A DNA stretch of 64,000 nt from Taxawa tesnikishii (nom. ined.) (GCA_030247885.1 JAPDRO010000003.1:1240001-1304000); one strand, 5' to 3'; shown: positions 32,954 through 45,363, counted from the stretch's first letter. A program made the numbers and translations. The notes: a model not told the origin generated them from the sequence alone.

Positions 32954-35900
32954 TTATTCCGTAGTGAACGACGAAGTGGAAACAGTCATGGCGTTCGTGT
33001 CAAGGGTGACAACGAGACCAGCCGTAACGATGGCCTGGTCGAAAGAATACTGCAAAGCCTTCTCGCCTGTTGTAGGGTGTTAGCAAAGTCAGAGTGTTGG
33101 CGGCACGTTGTTACTTACCCGATTGTTGAGCACCAACAGTGACGGAATCTCCATTGCCATTGACCTCGTAGTACTTGTAATCGACGACGCCTTGCCTGTC
33201 TTCATAGAACGTCATGGTGAAGTGCGAGATATCCGTAGCATCGTTGTATGTCCCAATATAGTATTCAAAAGTGACCGTGCGCGAGCCGATGTCGCCACTG
33301 ATGTCGTAGAAGATGCCTTGCTTGCTGTCCTCACCGCTCCAAAGTTTGAGGTCATCCCACAGCGGCGCGAAGGTTATATCTGGGAGTTGAGACGATGGCA
33401 ATCCCTCGTTTTGGTATTGGTTGAACTGAGTGTCGTAGTCGACGAGATTGAGCGACAAGAGTCCGTTAACCATGAGATGCACTGATGTGTTGTATGAGCC
33501 GAATCCACCAATGGCGAAAGGCAGTTCGAGATTGAACCAATCTTCATCTGCTTCACCCTGGTAGCCGCCTGTGATGGATGTCGGTGTCGCTGTGGGAACG
33601 GTAGAGGTGGTGCTAGAGACACTAGATGTGGAAGTGGTGCTGGAGACACTGGATGTTGTGGAAATGCTGAGAGTGGACGTGGTAGATACGTCAGAAATGG
33701 AAGTTGAAGTTGAAGTTGCGGATACATCAGAAGTTGAAGTTGACGTGATAGATGCATCGGACGTGGAACTGGATGTTGACGAGGTGACGGAGCCACTTGA
33801 AGTCGATTCAGTGGAAGAGCTCAGAGCAGAAGTGCTGGTTGTCGATGCTTCTGATGCAGAAGTCGATGAAACCTCAGACGTAGAAGACGAGGAAACACTG
33901 GAAGCAGAAGTCGGGGAAACATCTGACGTAGAAGTAGAGGAAACATCTGATGTGGAGCTCGATGAAACACTGGACGTAGAAGTCGAGGAAACATCAGACG
34001 CGGAAGTTGATGGGACTTCAGATGTGGAAGTAGAAGAAACGTCAGACGTGGAAGTTGACGAGGCCACGGAGGTGGAAGTCGAGGAAACATCAGATGCAGA
34101 AGTTGAAGAAACATCGGAGCTAGAAGTTGATGAGGCCACGGAAGTGGAGGCTGATGAAGTCTCGGACGTGGAAGTGGAGGAAACATCGGAAGTAGTAGAG
34201 AAGGAAATATCGGAAGTCGAAGACGAGGAAACGTCGGAGGTGGAACTCGAGAGACTAGATGTGGAGGTCGTGGTAGGAATGCTTGGAACGGTGTAGGTCG
34301 ACGTCTGGGTGATGGTCGTTCCCAATGTCACCGTGGTGAACACGGTGGTCACGGAACCACCAGCCGTCACGACCTCTGTTGTACCTTCGGAGACGGTGCT
34401 CACTGGAGCCTCTGCGGTAACAACAGCAGTAGCGGTCGTGAACACGCTGACCACAGATGCGGGTGCAGTTACGGTGATTGTTCTCGTGACGCTTCCGGTA
34501 GCGATCCTTGAGCAAGCGGAGGAGATCTTCGATGCTGGCCATCCTGAGAGGACTGCGGGCGTCGTCGATGCTGCACGCCTGTAGACCTTGGAAGGAGGAG
34601 GCTTGCTAACGCTGAAGTGCACAGTTTCTACGGCGATGCTGTACTCGGGGTCGACAGTCTCTCCTCTCTTGGCGTTCGGCGCAGGTGTAACAGTTGTAGT
34701 CGTTACGACTGTGGCAGTGGAGTACTGAGTCTCTGTGGCGGAAACAGTATCCGCATCCGGAATGACTGTAGACAGCACTGTGTATTTCGATGTGACATAT
34801 TGAACGGATGGAGTGGAAGTGACGGTGACGAAAGCAGTCTGAACAGCAGTCGAAACGCCTGGTGTGATGGTGGCGGACACCGTCGACGTGGGCGCACTGT
34901 AGCTGTTGTATGCCGTGCAGAAATCGCCTCCGGAGGTGCTCAAATAAGAAAGGGCAGCTTTGTCGTTGGATCCGCAGACTGGCGAACCGGCATCTGTGGA
35001 GTTGTAGTAGCTGAAGCTGTAAGAGATGGTGTACTTGTCGGAGCCTCGGTATTGACCAGTGTTGGTGGCATAGGTACTGTTCCAGGCCTGGGTGTACATA
35101 GAACAGTACTGACCTTGGCCGACCCCATTCTTCTGAAGGATGTAAGTATTGATGAATCGACATAGCTTGGGGCTGCTGCCATCGCTGGGGGATGAGCCAG
35201 GTTGTAAGCTGATTGAGCGTCACATGCTGCGCTGCAAAGAAGAGGATCAAACGGGCCATCGTTGAAGAACTTGTAGCCTAGGTAAGTGTCGTCGCCATTG
35301 CAGTCCAAAGGAGCGTTAATGGCCGCCTGGTTCAAGAATGTGGGACCAGTGTAACCCTTGATCGTCTGAAAGGCATTTGTGGTATATCCATTGCTGCCAG
35401 CAATAGCCACCTCAAAACTGGCCCGGAACTGACCCCCGTTGGTGGCAGTAGTGACAGTCAATGGGGCACCCCAATATGAGCACTTGATGTTCGCAAACGC
35501 TGCCGGATCTGAGCATCCGGTACCTGGTTCAAGCACGGGATCTCTCTCAAAGTAAATATTGAAAGACAGACATCCTGCCATTGAGGTGCACTTGGCTGCG
35601 CAGATCGAAGGGTCATACGAGGAAACAGTCTGGTACCCCAAGTAGCCATAGGCGCTGCTGGCTTTGAGAAGGTTGCTGAAGTTCTTGGTGTATCCATTCA
35701 CCGAGGGTGCAGAGTTCGCCACGGATGAGATGTTGCCATCTGCCCTAAAAGCAGCCGCACTCGACAGATCTACGTTGTACGTGTTGGTCTGCGTGGACTG
35801 TAGACTGCAGGCATCTCGTGCCTTGAGATGGTTGACATCCCGCTTCTCTTGCGGTAAAGGGTTGGAAGTGACCTCAGCGACGACGGACTTGGTAGCGGTA

Positions 35901-36049
35901 GTTGGATTGTAGGTGATGATGTGAGCGGTGAGACCTGGGTCGATCGACAGGGTGGTCGTGTACTCTGGGATCTCATCCAATGGAATGAGCTGAGGGGCTG
36001 GCAAAGCAGCCGCAAAGCCCAAAAGGGCGGCCGTTACAAGACCACGCAT
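32954..36049 (-). CDS. Large secreted Ser/Thr-rich adhesin-like protein with C-terminal NIDO-like domain
   Basis: 1014 aa after correction of one base; two exons (intron 33067-33118). The signal peptide is MRGLVTAALLGFAAALPAPQ, followed by a Kex2-type site (QEKRD). Two Cys-containing PAN/apple-like modules follow (SICAAKCTSMAGCLSFNIYF with SDPAAFANIKCSYWGAP, then LLCSAACDAQSAYNL). A TTVT/PAPNAKRGE stretch leads into about 200 residues of degenerate SDVSSTSTS repeats (33600-34250). The terminal domain has DEDWFNLELPFAIGGFGSYN, ITFAPLWDDLKLW, QGIFYDISG, TVTFEYYIGTYND and DYKYYEVNG, resembling nidogen (NIDO)-like domains of fungal surface proteins. No GPI signal is evident. The frame slips in the G-run 35187-35191, in the second Cys module. 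Likely a mannosylated adhesin; the ligand is unknown. Confidence 0.8.
33600..34250. repeat. Coding minisatellite in the Ser/Thr-rich region
   Basis: Degenerate tandem units of 24-30 bases, reading SDVSSTSTS-like on the minus strand. The complementary plus strand also stays open (33571-34296, VEVEETSDVEV-like), which is an artefact of the repeat and not a gene. Confidence 0.85.
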
Positions 36050-37411
36050 GGCCGTTGTCGATATGGGGAAGATAGAATAAGATAAACGGGCGACGTTAAC
36101 GAACACTGATAAACGTTCCAAAAGAGCGATCGTATAAACGAGTGAAGACCGCTCAAGGCTTAGAAAGAAGACGGGTGATGAACAGAATGGTGGGCGATCA
36201 TTCTGAGCATGTCAGCTATTTGTACACCTTCAACATCCACGCTCTTCCAAGAACTACTCCAACAGGGCTACCTACACAAGGGTGGCGTGTCGGCTAGGTA
36301 GCGCTCTACACAAGCCAAGGCTCGTCATGGCGGGCATGCATAACCACAAAATCAGGTACGCTAGGAAATTAAACAGGCCGAACGTGAGCTGGTGTAATTG
36401 ACCTTGCCGCATAGCGTCAATGGGCAGCCTTGGGAAAGCCGCGCTTTACGAAACCTGCCGCCGTGGGACATTGAACAGTGCTCTCAAGCGCGTCTTCATG
36501 AGTCGTGATGTTGTGGGTTGAAGGATTGCTTGGGAGTAAACCCGAGAAATCCAGACGCCATAGTCTTGTACTTCGCCGTCTCGTCCCGAATGATTGACGC
36601 TAGCAATAATACGAGCGAAGCCGTACACTTCGGCTTGGCGTAGCCTTTGCCTGCATGTCCTGAGAAGCGTACAGGACGTGGTTCACTGGATCGCTCTCGG
36701 TTCACTCAGTGTATTTCGTCAAGATATCCCCAATTCCTCTCAGCGTTGAAGAGCAGGCGTTTAAGTGTGCGTTGGAGCAGTTGATGCTGAGCGCACAACG
36801 GCGCTCACTGGTGTGAGGTGCAGCCGGGTACCTGCAGAGGCAAACCCCTGATTGACACATGGAACCCCGGGTCGTTCGGTTGCTGCCAAGACCCTTGGTA
36901 TTCTAAATCGAGCAACATCTTCTCTGCTATACCACTTCTGGACATTTCCATGAATCCTTCCAATTTCCGGATTCGTGTATTGTGGAGTAAGTGAAACCCA
37001 AGGCACATGCAACTTCATGTCGCTGGCAGTAGTTGGCAATAATGCTCAGATTCCGCATGAGACATCCTGCATCACTCGTAATAACGGGCTTGGCTCGCTT
37101 CTCTGCTCGGAAGCGAGACCAGTCCCTGAGACACTACCAGTGTAAAACTCAACGCTCCAAGACAGCAAGCTCGTAGGTGAATGATATTCTGACAAGACCG
37201 TGAGGAACACATGATCTAGCCCGCTGTGAAACGTCGAGTAGGAAGCATTGGAACGAAAACAACGCCGTCGAAATGCTCACGCTGTACAATGCAACTGGAA
37301 GCAACAATTGCGAACTTCCCTTCGCGGAACCAACCTTTCACGCACCACGACCCTATACTCGGCTCCGCTTGGGCTCGTCGTACAACGACCCTGCTTGAAT
37401 CGTGGCCTTGT
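36050..37411. other. Intergenic region upstream of the secreted protein gene
   Basis: About 1.36 kb. Upstream promoter of the minus-strand secreted protein on its left; 3' flank of the TPR-J gene on its right. A 92-codon minus-strand frame (36761-37039) has no recognisable motif. Note that the uncorrected TPR-J frame reads on to 37216. Confidence 0.45.
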
Positions 37412-39614
37412 TTAGCTAAAGGGAAGCCGCCCGGGTATCCCTGGCCTCGTCTTCCACCCCCAGGCATACCTCCTCCCATACCGCCGGGCATGCCTCCAAA
37501 CCCTCCTCCTCCTCCACCGCCGAAGCTGAATCCACCACCGCCACCGCCACCCATCATGTTGAATAGCATCTCAGGGGAGATGTTCATTCCTCCCATGCCG
37601 CCCATGCCGCCCATTCCGCCGCCACCGAACATTTCGGAGGGATCTATGAGGTCCTCACCGCTGTCGTAGCGGGCACGTTTTTGAGAATCCGACAGCGTTT
37701 CGTAGGCTTCGCCGATATCCTTGAAGCGTTCTGCTGCTTCCTCGTCGCCGGGGTTCTACGTTACCGCCTCGTCAGCAACACGCACAGCCAGGCAATGCCC
37801 TCTTCAAGGAAAGTGTAAGGAAAGCGTGATTCAACTCACCTTGTCTGGATGGTGCACAATTGCCAACTTCCTGTACGCCTTCTTGATCTGGTTCTCATCC
37901 GCATCCTTGTCCACGCCTAGGATCTTGTAGTAATCCTTCCGTTTGCTCTTCTTCAGCTCTAACTCCGCATTACGGACCTCCTTGGCGATGCCTGGCTCCT
38001 CGGGATTCCGCTCTTGGATAGCCTTGAACTCGCGCACCGCCTCTTCCCAGTTGCCACCTTCGCCGAGCGCCTTGGCCTTCGTCTTGCGCGCTTTGGTGTA
38101 AGAGGGATCGAGCTGCAGCGCGCGTTCGCAGTCGGCAATTGCTTTCTTGTAGTCCTTGAGCTATCCACACGGTTAGCATCTTGAACGGAAACAAAGACGG
38201 AATTCCAGCAATGCTAACCCGAGAGTAACACAGCGCCCTGTTCTGCAAGATCTTGGAGTTCGTTCCCCGGTTGGTCGGATCCACCTCGAGAGCGCTTGTG
38301 TACGTATCGACAGCTTGCTGATACTTCCCGCCCTTGAACTGCGAGTTTCCTTCCTCTTTCATTCTATCCAATTTCTGCACCATCCGCAGATACTTCACAG
38401 CGTCCTTGAAGTCCGGATCGCAGCTGATCGCCTGTCGGAAATGCTGCAGCGCTTTATCGTTCTCGCCCTGCGCGTACAGCGCTCTTCCTCGCAGCACCAA
38501 AGCTTCGGGGTCCTGGTTGTTCTGACGAAGAAGCGACATTGCGACGTTTTGCGCATCGCCCAACGCATTCACATTGCCCATCTTGAGATATGCTTCGCCG
38601 CGCAGCAACCGCCATTTTCGGGGCGTGTCAACACCGCCGCCTAATCCCCGCTCAGCCTGGTCCAGTGCATGTAACGCCATGGAGCCAGAGGTTCCCGTCT
38701 GTAGCGTGTCCTCGGCTTGCGAGATGTGCTGCAACATATCCTGCGCCGGCTTCCTATCTTTCGCAGCCGGTGCCGGCTCTATCGTATCCAAGACGTCCAA
38801 CGCCTCCTGTGGCCGTCCAAGACTTGTCAAAACTCTAGCTAACCGGTACAGGACCTTGGGGCTGTTGGGTTCCAGTGCGTCGGCCTCTTTGCAATCTTCT
38901 AGTGCCTCAACATAGCGGTTTGCGGAGATGTATGCAGCGGCGCGGTTGTTACGGTATGTGGCAGACTTGGGATCGGCTTCCACGGCTGCAGGCTTGTGTC
39001 AGCTACAGACGTTCTCCGATAAACTGTGCCACTGTGGCAGAGATCGCGTGATCAACCTTTTGTGTACTCCTCAATAGCCTTGCCATACTCTTTTGCCTTG
39101 AAGAACTTGTTTCCTGCTGCTTTGCATGCTTCAGCGTCTATTGGGGCTTTTGGCGCGTGAGGCGGCGGGGAGGAGGGGCAGCCTCGTTTGTAGCGCCACT
39201 GACGCCGTTGGTTTGCGGGAATGCTCCTGGAGTACTCGGAGCAGGACTCGACGGCGTGGGCGATCGAGTCCCATTGTGTTCGTTGTCCATAAGTGCTTGT
39301 GAGTCGGTCGTGCTCGACCGGGACAACCTTGACAGCCTGCGTAACTCCTCTGGTGGGAGATTGAGTGGGTGCGAGTCCGGATCGTACTTGGTGGACGAGG
39401 GGCGGTGGTGGTAACTCTTGGTCGAGCGGGGCGATTTTTGCTGGCGGGCGTCCCTCTCTTTTGCTGGCTTGGCCGCGGTTTTCTTCTCGGGAGAAGGCGT
39501 GCGTGATGATGAGGCGGCGGGGGAGGAGGGCGTAGGTGGGAGATTGGGCGAGGACGAGGAAGTGGCTTCGGTGGGCTGCTTCTTAGATTTGTTGGTCGAG
39601 AAGATGCCTGGCAT
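37412..39614 (-). CDS. TPR and J-domain co-chaperone (DNAJC7/Tpr2-like)
   Basis: Co-chaperone that would bridge Hsp90 (TPR) and Hsp70 (J domain) in the cytosol. Start [20 protein letters not shown]; introns 38986-39056, 38161-38218, 37756-37839. A disordered Ser/Pro N-terminus precedes TPR units ([100 protein letters not shown]). The J domain [20 protein letters not shown] has the HPD motif in AIVHHPDK. A Gly/Met-rich tail follows. Two one-base slips: in G-runs at 39167-39178 (joining the N-terminus to [10 protein letters not shown]) and at 37421-37423. The latter would end the protein as PGGFPFS and not run to 37216. With both corrected the exon sum is exactly 664 codons. Confidence 0.9.
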
Positions 39615-40107
39615 TTGACTGAAATTCAATGGTACAAGCTCAACGGCGGATTGGTGCAGCTGTTCGAACGTTTGCCGGTGTGTGGCAGACGGCGGATGCT
39701 CCCGCGGTAAGAAAAAGCCAAACCGAACCGGAATGTGGGATCTGGAAAGGGCGAGGTCGCTCGGCGTGTTCGTTCTGCCGCTTTCTCACTGTGTGGTCGT
39801 CGTGTCCTCGCTGTGTGCGCTTGAGCAACGTATCTCTGCCTTCCTACCGTCTTCTCGGCCAAACATCCGAAGTTCGAAAACAGTCAATGTCAAAATGCTC
39901 GGTCTCTCAAAAAACGTCTGGCTCGTGCAGAATCCGACTGAGAGGCTGCACGCTCCCGCTCCCCAGCCCCAGCCCCAGCCCGAGCCCGAGCCCGAGCCCG
40001 AGTAGTGATCTTCTAGAAGCTTCTCTTGTCCGCAACAACGGAATCGAAGTATAGGCAAGACGTGGTATATCGGATCTATATGCACGGCTCTATGTCTATC
40101 GACCTCT
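39615..40107. other. Intergenic region between the TPR-J gene start and the HUT1 stop
   Basis: Contains the TPR-J promoter and a CAGCCC/GAGCCC microsatellite. Frames encoding PQPQPEPEPE-like strings come from that repeat and are not genes. Confidence 0.5.
39961..40001. repeat. Hexanucleotide microsatellite (CAGCCC)n(GAGCCC)n
   Basis: Three CAGCCC-type units grade into four GAGCCC-type units, read directly. It lies about 350 bases upstream of the TPR-J co-chaperone start and just beyond the 3' end of HUT1. Confidence 0.9.
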
Positions 40108-41413
40108 TCACATCTGTGCCTTCTTGGCTCTCTCCTTCGCCAGCTTCTCCCGTTTGGACATCTGCGCCTCAGCAGCCACACCGCCGAATACGAGCCCCAC
40201 ACCAAGCCATTGCATACCGCTCAGTCTGTGTCCAAACCAGACCACAGAGAGAATCATTGTCAACATCTTCCTCGTGACAGTGACAGTGACAAGCAGCAGA
40301 GACCCGAATACCGATAGCGTGTAGACTGGTTTCTCGTCAGCTGTGGTTCAGGAAATATCATAGGGAACTATTTCAGATACGTCCCGAGTAGAGGGCAACT
40401 TACAAATAAAAACCTGCCCAACAGCACCACAGGCTGCGAAACCGATGACATCCCAGCCCACGGAAGGGTTCCTTTGGATGAAGCCGAGAGCGCGCGCGAG
40501 CTCATCGTCACCGCCGGTCATGCCAAGATACGCTCCAAGACCGGTTTGGGCAAGATGTGGCGAGATCATAAGGAACGTCGAGGTCAACGCTGTGCTAAGG
40601 ATGTTCAGCGCACACATCATCTGCTGACCTGTGTACGGTCTGAATGCCTTGTAGATATGGTCTTGGGTGCTGTTCGTCAAGCCATCAAACAGCAAGTTGA
40701 TACTCAGCAACAGCAAGCCCCAAGCACTGCTGCCTTCGACCTTGCCCTTCTTCTTACCAGAAGACGGATGGTGCAGAGTGAAAACAGCGACGCCGGCCGT
40801 GACCAGAGCCACCACGGCGTACTTGTACAGCGGATACTTGCGCCGGAACAGGGTGACGTGCAAAGCCATGACTGGTAGCAGCTTGCACGATTTGGCCAGG
40901 ATGAAGGTAATGTAGTCTACGTGTTTGAGAGAAGCGTACCCGAATGGAGAGGCCAGAGACGAGGTGATGGCGACCATGCTCATGGGGAAAAGTATACTCC
41001 TTGTTGGGAAGATAGGCAGGTCGTTGCTGCTATTCCGCGTGTACAAGACGTAGACGTAGCCGAGAATGGCAGCGAAAGTCGACTGTACTGTATTCAGAAA
41101 TACTGGAAAACTGAACTTCTCGGGAGAGGTTGCGGAGCCATAATTGGTGGTCGTGATGCGCTCTTGTAGCACACCCCAGGTCAGACTGTCAATCGTGAGC
41201 GATGGTATCTTAGTCAAAGCTGGCTATATGTCCGTACAACGAAGCATAGATTCCACCAACACAGATCAGTAGGTTGGCGGTCGTCTGGGCACTCTTCGCG
41301 GCAGATGGCCCCTCAGAAGAGAGCCTGTCGATTTGTTCTTGCAATATGCCATCGCCTCGTGGACCGGTGTTGCCGTTCGCTTGTCTTTTCTTCAGCTCGC
41401 CATTGATGGCCAT
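40108..41413 (-). CDS. HUT1: UDP-galactose/UDP-glucose transporter of the ER (HUT1)
   Basis: Nucleotide-sugar antiporter of the SLC35B1/Hut1 group in the ER membrane. Three exons (introns 41186-41240 and 40326-40403) give 390 aa with an exact codon sum. Starts MAINGELKKRQANGNTGP. The first membrane segment LLICVGGIYAS joins LTWGVLQERITTTNYG, the signature of this family. Further features are LASPFGYASLKHVDYITFIL, AKSCKLLPVMALHVTLFRRK, LLLLSINLLFDGLTNSTQD and the terminal KMLTMILSVVWFGHRLSGMQ, then LGVGLVFGGVAAEAQ. The C-terminus is lysine-rich (KERAKKAQM), compatible with ER retrieval. GAL7, which makes the UDP-galactose precursor pool, lies 5 kb away. The first donor (GTTGTA) is non-standard but the join is unambiguous. 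Confidence 0.93.
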
Positions 41414-42128
41414 GTTTCCTTCCCGATCGGATCACTAATAAGGAGTGTGACGACTTGAATTGAGCGGAAAAGAGCATTAAAGAGAAAGGAAAGAAAACCC
41501 TCAGCTGGTTCCAATGATTGTATATTGGAAGCACGATAACCGAGAAATAAGAAACGGACTGCTCTGTAGTCGAGAAGATGATGAAGATGAAACGCACACC
41601 TGGCTTCTGCTGAGGCGTCCGTGCGTAAATCGCGTACTCCAGCATTCTCCTTCAAGAGTGTGATATACGTCAGGAAGACAACATAGTGTCACTCTCAGCA
41701 TACAACGGCCTGGGTTAAGACAGAGTGTGGCCTGGGGCCATTACTGTTCTGCTACGGATGGCACAACTGAAACTGACGAACACTGGCATGTTTCTGCAGC
41801 ATGTACGGCCCCTCCTTCGACGCTAAACCCAGCACATAGAACACTCAGGAACGAAATGCAGAGTCAGAACATGTTGGTACAAAGCTACCTGGTGATCATT
41901 ATACCCCACTAGAAACCCAACTATCATTGCCAACATTGACCTTGTGCATTATCCATATCATCCATGAAAGAGAAGATGCACCCAAGCATGACCATGCCCT
42001 GCATGCCAGAAAGACCATCCACGATCCAGAGTTGTGATGTCTCAGAAACGCCCTGAAATGAGAGTATCGAAAGGATGTGCGGAAGCGCGCCAACAGCCAC
42101 ACCTTGGCTCCGAGCAGATAGGCAAAGT
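41414..42128. other. Intergenic region upstream of HUT1
   Basis: 715 bases including the HUT1 promoter. No gene, repeat or RNA recognised. Confidence 0.45.
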
Positions 42129-43188
42129 TTAATCGTCCTGGAGCAGCGGTTCCCGCTCCCGGTCTTCGCTTACAATCTGTCCACGCTTAAAGACATCCTC
42201 TCCAACGAGCCCAGGTATGCCGATGATGATCGAGAAGACGAACAACAGTGCCATGATGATGAATGCGAATATCCACTGGAAGGCAATGGCATGGGTGAGG
42301 AATTGAGCAACTCCCAGAGCTGCACAAAAGTCAACGTCAATCATCAAGACAACCATAGGAAACAAGCTTGTTTGAATGTGTGGTAACTCACATGCAGCCA
42401 GAACACTGAGCGCGAAGCCCATGGTGTAGTCCTTGTAAGCGACCAGGAAGAACATGCCATATACCAGGATTCCCCAGATGGCAATGTTCGCTAGGATCCT
42501 CGCAGGAAGGTTATGCGCATTAACAGCCGCCGCTCCGCACCAGTATAATGCGACGAAGTTCCAAGCCAAAGGTCCACTGACGACCGGAATGTGGATAAAG
42601 CGCGGCGTCTTTGAGTGTTTGAAGTACGCCGCGCTCAAGTTGAAAAAGTTGATGACCAGCAGCATCTCCGCGAGCCAGAAATGGCTGCGCACCCACAGGT
42701 GGATGAAGCCAAAGAGTAATAGGTTGTGCGCAATGAAGTGGCTGCCAACGTTCGCCGCTGCGTGGACGTACGTCTCATTGCCCGAGTACAGGTGCCAGCA
42801 GTACCCGACCTGCAGCGTATAAAGGACGATCCAGTAGACGGACGTGATGATGGAGTTGAGTGCAAAGGGTGTGTGTCGGCGTCGGTTCTGGCCCCAGATG
42901 GTGTCGCGGTGGTGTTTGCCTTCGTGTGGATGGCGAAAGTCGTAGTAAACACTCGTTATTACGACGAGGAGCCATGACAGCGCGGTGAGAACCCTATAGG
43001 AAATCAAGCTGCTGCGCGGGTACGATGAGCGGCTCAAAAATGGGTTGACTAGAAGGAACGGTGAGTCTCGAAACGCCAGCCGTTGTGTTTGCTGCTGTAG
43101 CTGCTGTAGAGCGTGGCGTACCAGAGTGGACTGCTTCATGGACCTCATGCGCCACCTCACGCGCCTGTTCTTGGACACTCTCAGGCAT
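42129..43188 (-). CDS. DUF1774 multi-pass membrane protein
   Basis: Fungal membrane family without an assigned reaction. The ATG at 43188 gives MPESVQEQAREVAHEVHEAV, an amphipathic soluble N-terminus. It is followed by the family block SRSSYPRSSLISYRVLTALS and about eight hydrophobic segments (WLLVVITSVYY, IITSVYWIVLYTLQVGYCWH, LLLFGFIHLWVR, LVINFFNLSAAYF, NFVALYWCGAAAVN, NIAIWGILVYGMFFLVA, FAFIIMALLFVFSIIIGI). The C-terminus is acidic and dileucine-like (EREPLLQDD). Intron 42320-42391 is 72 nt, free of stops and a multiple of three, so it can be mistaken for coding. With it removed and one surplus base in the A-run 43036-43040 ignored, the sum is exactly 329 codons (328 aa). Confidence 0.82.
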
Positions 43189-44297
43189 GTTTGTTGTTAT
43201 GTCTCGCACAGTCGCAGGCAGACGGTCATTCAAGAAACAGCCGTTGGAGTGTTTGGAAAGAAGGGAAACGTGCGAACCTATATGGGGGTGAAGCGAAGTC
43301 CGGTGCGGCCAATCGACGATTTAGGGAAGCAGAGCGCTATAGCGAGCAGCATTTTTGTCACTTTAGGTATATAGGCCAGTTTCCGCCACCACCTCGGCCT
43401 CTATCTACAGGTTACGGTGTCTTTTCGACCGACTCTCGCTGCGCCTGCATTCTCGAAGGTCAAAACCCAGTTTCGAGATGCCAGGACCCCAGAGCCCACG
43501 AGCATGCCACCTCTCCATACAAGCCCAGCTCAACAGAGCTCCGGTGTCAGAAGTGCTCGAAAAGCCCGGCTACTTTGTCTAGTTGTCTGGCGAGCGGGGC
43601 AGGGATATACGACGCGCGCCATGCTTCCCAAGGGAATGGGTCAATTAATTGAGGGCTTACGTCAAATGCTAGCCTGTCCATCCATGCCAATACGTGCCTC
43701 GACAACCACGGGTGAATCACGTATCTGGGTCAGCTGTCACATAGGTATTGCTTGTCACACCTTCAGAGCTCGCACTCGGCAAGCACATTTTCTGGCAGCT
43801 TGCACGCTCAAAAGGCGCCAGTTGACGCGTAGTGAGAATACGCACACAACGGGACTACAAAGAGTACAACATACGGTGCGGGCCTGCAGATCACGACCAG
43901 TTCGGAGAAATACTTGTCGGTAAGAGTGCTCCCCGTCTGCCTGTCAGACCGGCAGCGTGGCTGGTGGCTCGCTTGTACGCTGCCTCGCTTCAACCAGCCC
44001 TTTCTAAAGAAGCAGAATCCTGCTGCAATCTGCCGTCGATTGTAGACACGGCAGCCGACCTCTGTAACCACCAGAAGCCGTCTGTCCTCCACGACTGAGT
44101 GGTCGACTACCCCGGAACCTGGTTTATCGCTAGCGTAACATCCTCCCACTTTGATTGACTCCCTGCAGTGACGATCACAGCCCCGAGTTTTTGAGGCTGA
44201 CTGTCACTTTGCACATGCGCACGCTGAGTTTGAGCCGCGCCTCGAACTCGATGAGGAAGGTCGCCTCCATCAGCCCCCATCAATCCCTGATCAGCTT
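43189..44297. other. Intergenic region
   Basis: 1.1 kb between the DUF1774 start and the ketoacyl-CoA reductase stop. Frames such as 43417-43923 have no recognisable motif. Nothing else seen. Confidence 0.45.
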
Positions 44298-45363
44298 TTA
44301 CTGAGCTTTCTTCCCCTCGCGCTCAAGCTTCCTCAGAGCTCGCTTCCTGATGCTCTCGTGCATGACTTTGTTCTGGTCGACGACGACGGAGTTCATAGTC
44401 CCGGCAAAAGTCGCAAGGGCCCAATGCATGATTCCGTGAGCCCAGTACGGCGTGCTCGTGTAGGCGATTCCCTGGGCGCCTCCGCTGCGACCAATCTTGC
44501 TCAACGCAGCCTTGACAAAGGCGCGCGGAGTCGGGATCGTGGCGCTTGCACGTTTGATCTTGGACATGGCGGAGGTGACGAGGTACGATTGCACAAGCTG
44601 CACGTGAACGCCATGGGGTTTGAGTTCAGAGCCTAGAGCCGTGCTCCACTGCTGTAGGAATGCCTTGCTTCCAGAGTACGTTGCCAGGAGCGGCGTTGGA
44701 AGGATACCGCCAAATGAAGCCATGGTCAGGATGAGGCCGCGTTTTCTCTCGACCATGCCCGGTGCGACAATTTGAGTGACTCGTAGCGTGCCTGTGCAGT
44801 TGATGGTGATGATGTCGTTCATTTCCTTCTGTGGGGTCTGGATGAACGGGACAGGCATTTCATGACTGAGTCCGACGTTGTTGACGAGAATGGCAACTTC
44901 GACACCAGAAACGAGAGACCTAAGAGCGTCGAAGTCCGAGTCACGGTTTTGCGCAAAGTCCATGGCCAGAATCTTGGTCTGGACAGACCCATACTTGCTC
45001 TCAATGTCTGAGGCAAGGCTCTCAAGCTTGGATTTGGTCCTGGAAACAAGGACGATGTTAAAGCCCTTTGCGGCGAGCTGCAATGCATACTCTTTGCCGA
45101 TGCCGTCTGATGCTCCTGTGATAACCGCCCAGCTTCCCTTGCGGCCGAACTTGGACAACTGCAGAACTGTCAGCATTCATTCATGACACTCCAAAATGAC
45201 AGACACGTACAGACGTTCCGGGAAGGAAGAACAGACTGGCAATGAGCCGCCAGAAACTGAATATTTTCAGGGTGACATACAGAATGCCAACGAATGTGAA
45301 GATCCCGGTCAACGGCTTGACCCAAGGATCTTCAAGTGCGTGATTGACCTCGACGGGAGCCAT
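44298..45363 (-). CDS. IFA38: Very-long-chain 3-oxoacyl-CoA reductase (ER elongase subunit)
   Basis: NADPH-dependent reductase (EC 1.1.1.330), the second step of very-long-chain fatty-acid elongation in the ER. Two exons (intron 45159-45210) give 337 aa. An N-terminal membrane anchor ([20 protein letters not shown]) precedes the SDR fold: nucleotide motif [24 protein letters not shown] at the fourth strand, catalytic Ser in ILTMASFGG and the YxxxK pair in [14 protein letters not shown]. The protein ends GKKAQ, so the last four residues KKAQ are a canonical dilysine ER-retrieval signal. The gene shares a short divergent promoter with ERG28. Confidence 0.95.

Noticed and set aside
33571-34296. 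241-codon plus-strand acidic frame (VEVEETSDVEV-like)
   Set aside because: Antisense of the Ser/Thr repeat of the secreted protein; openness comes from the repeat period.
37216-37411. C-terminal extension of the TPR-J protein past GGFPLAKQG
   Set aside because: A one-base slip in the short G-run at 37421 explains it; the corrected frame ends GFPFS and gives an exact codon sum.
39682-40005. Frames encoding PQPQPEPEPE
   Set aside because: Products of the CAGCCC/GAGCCC microsatellite; no start context or homology.
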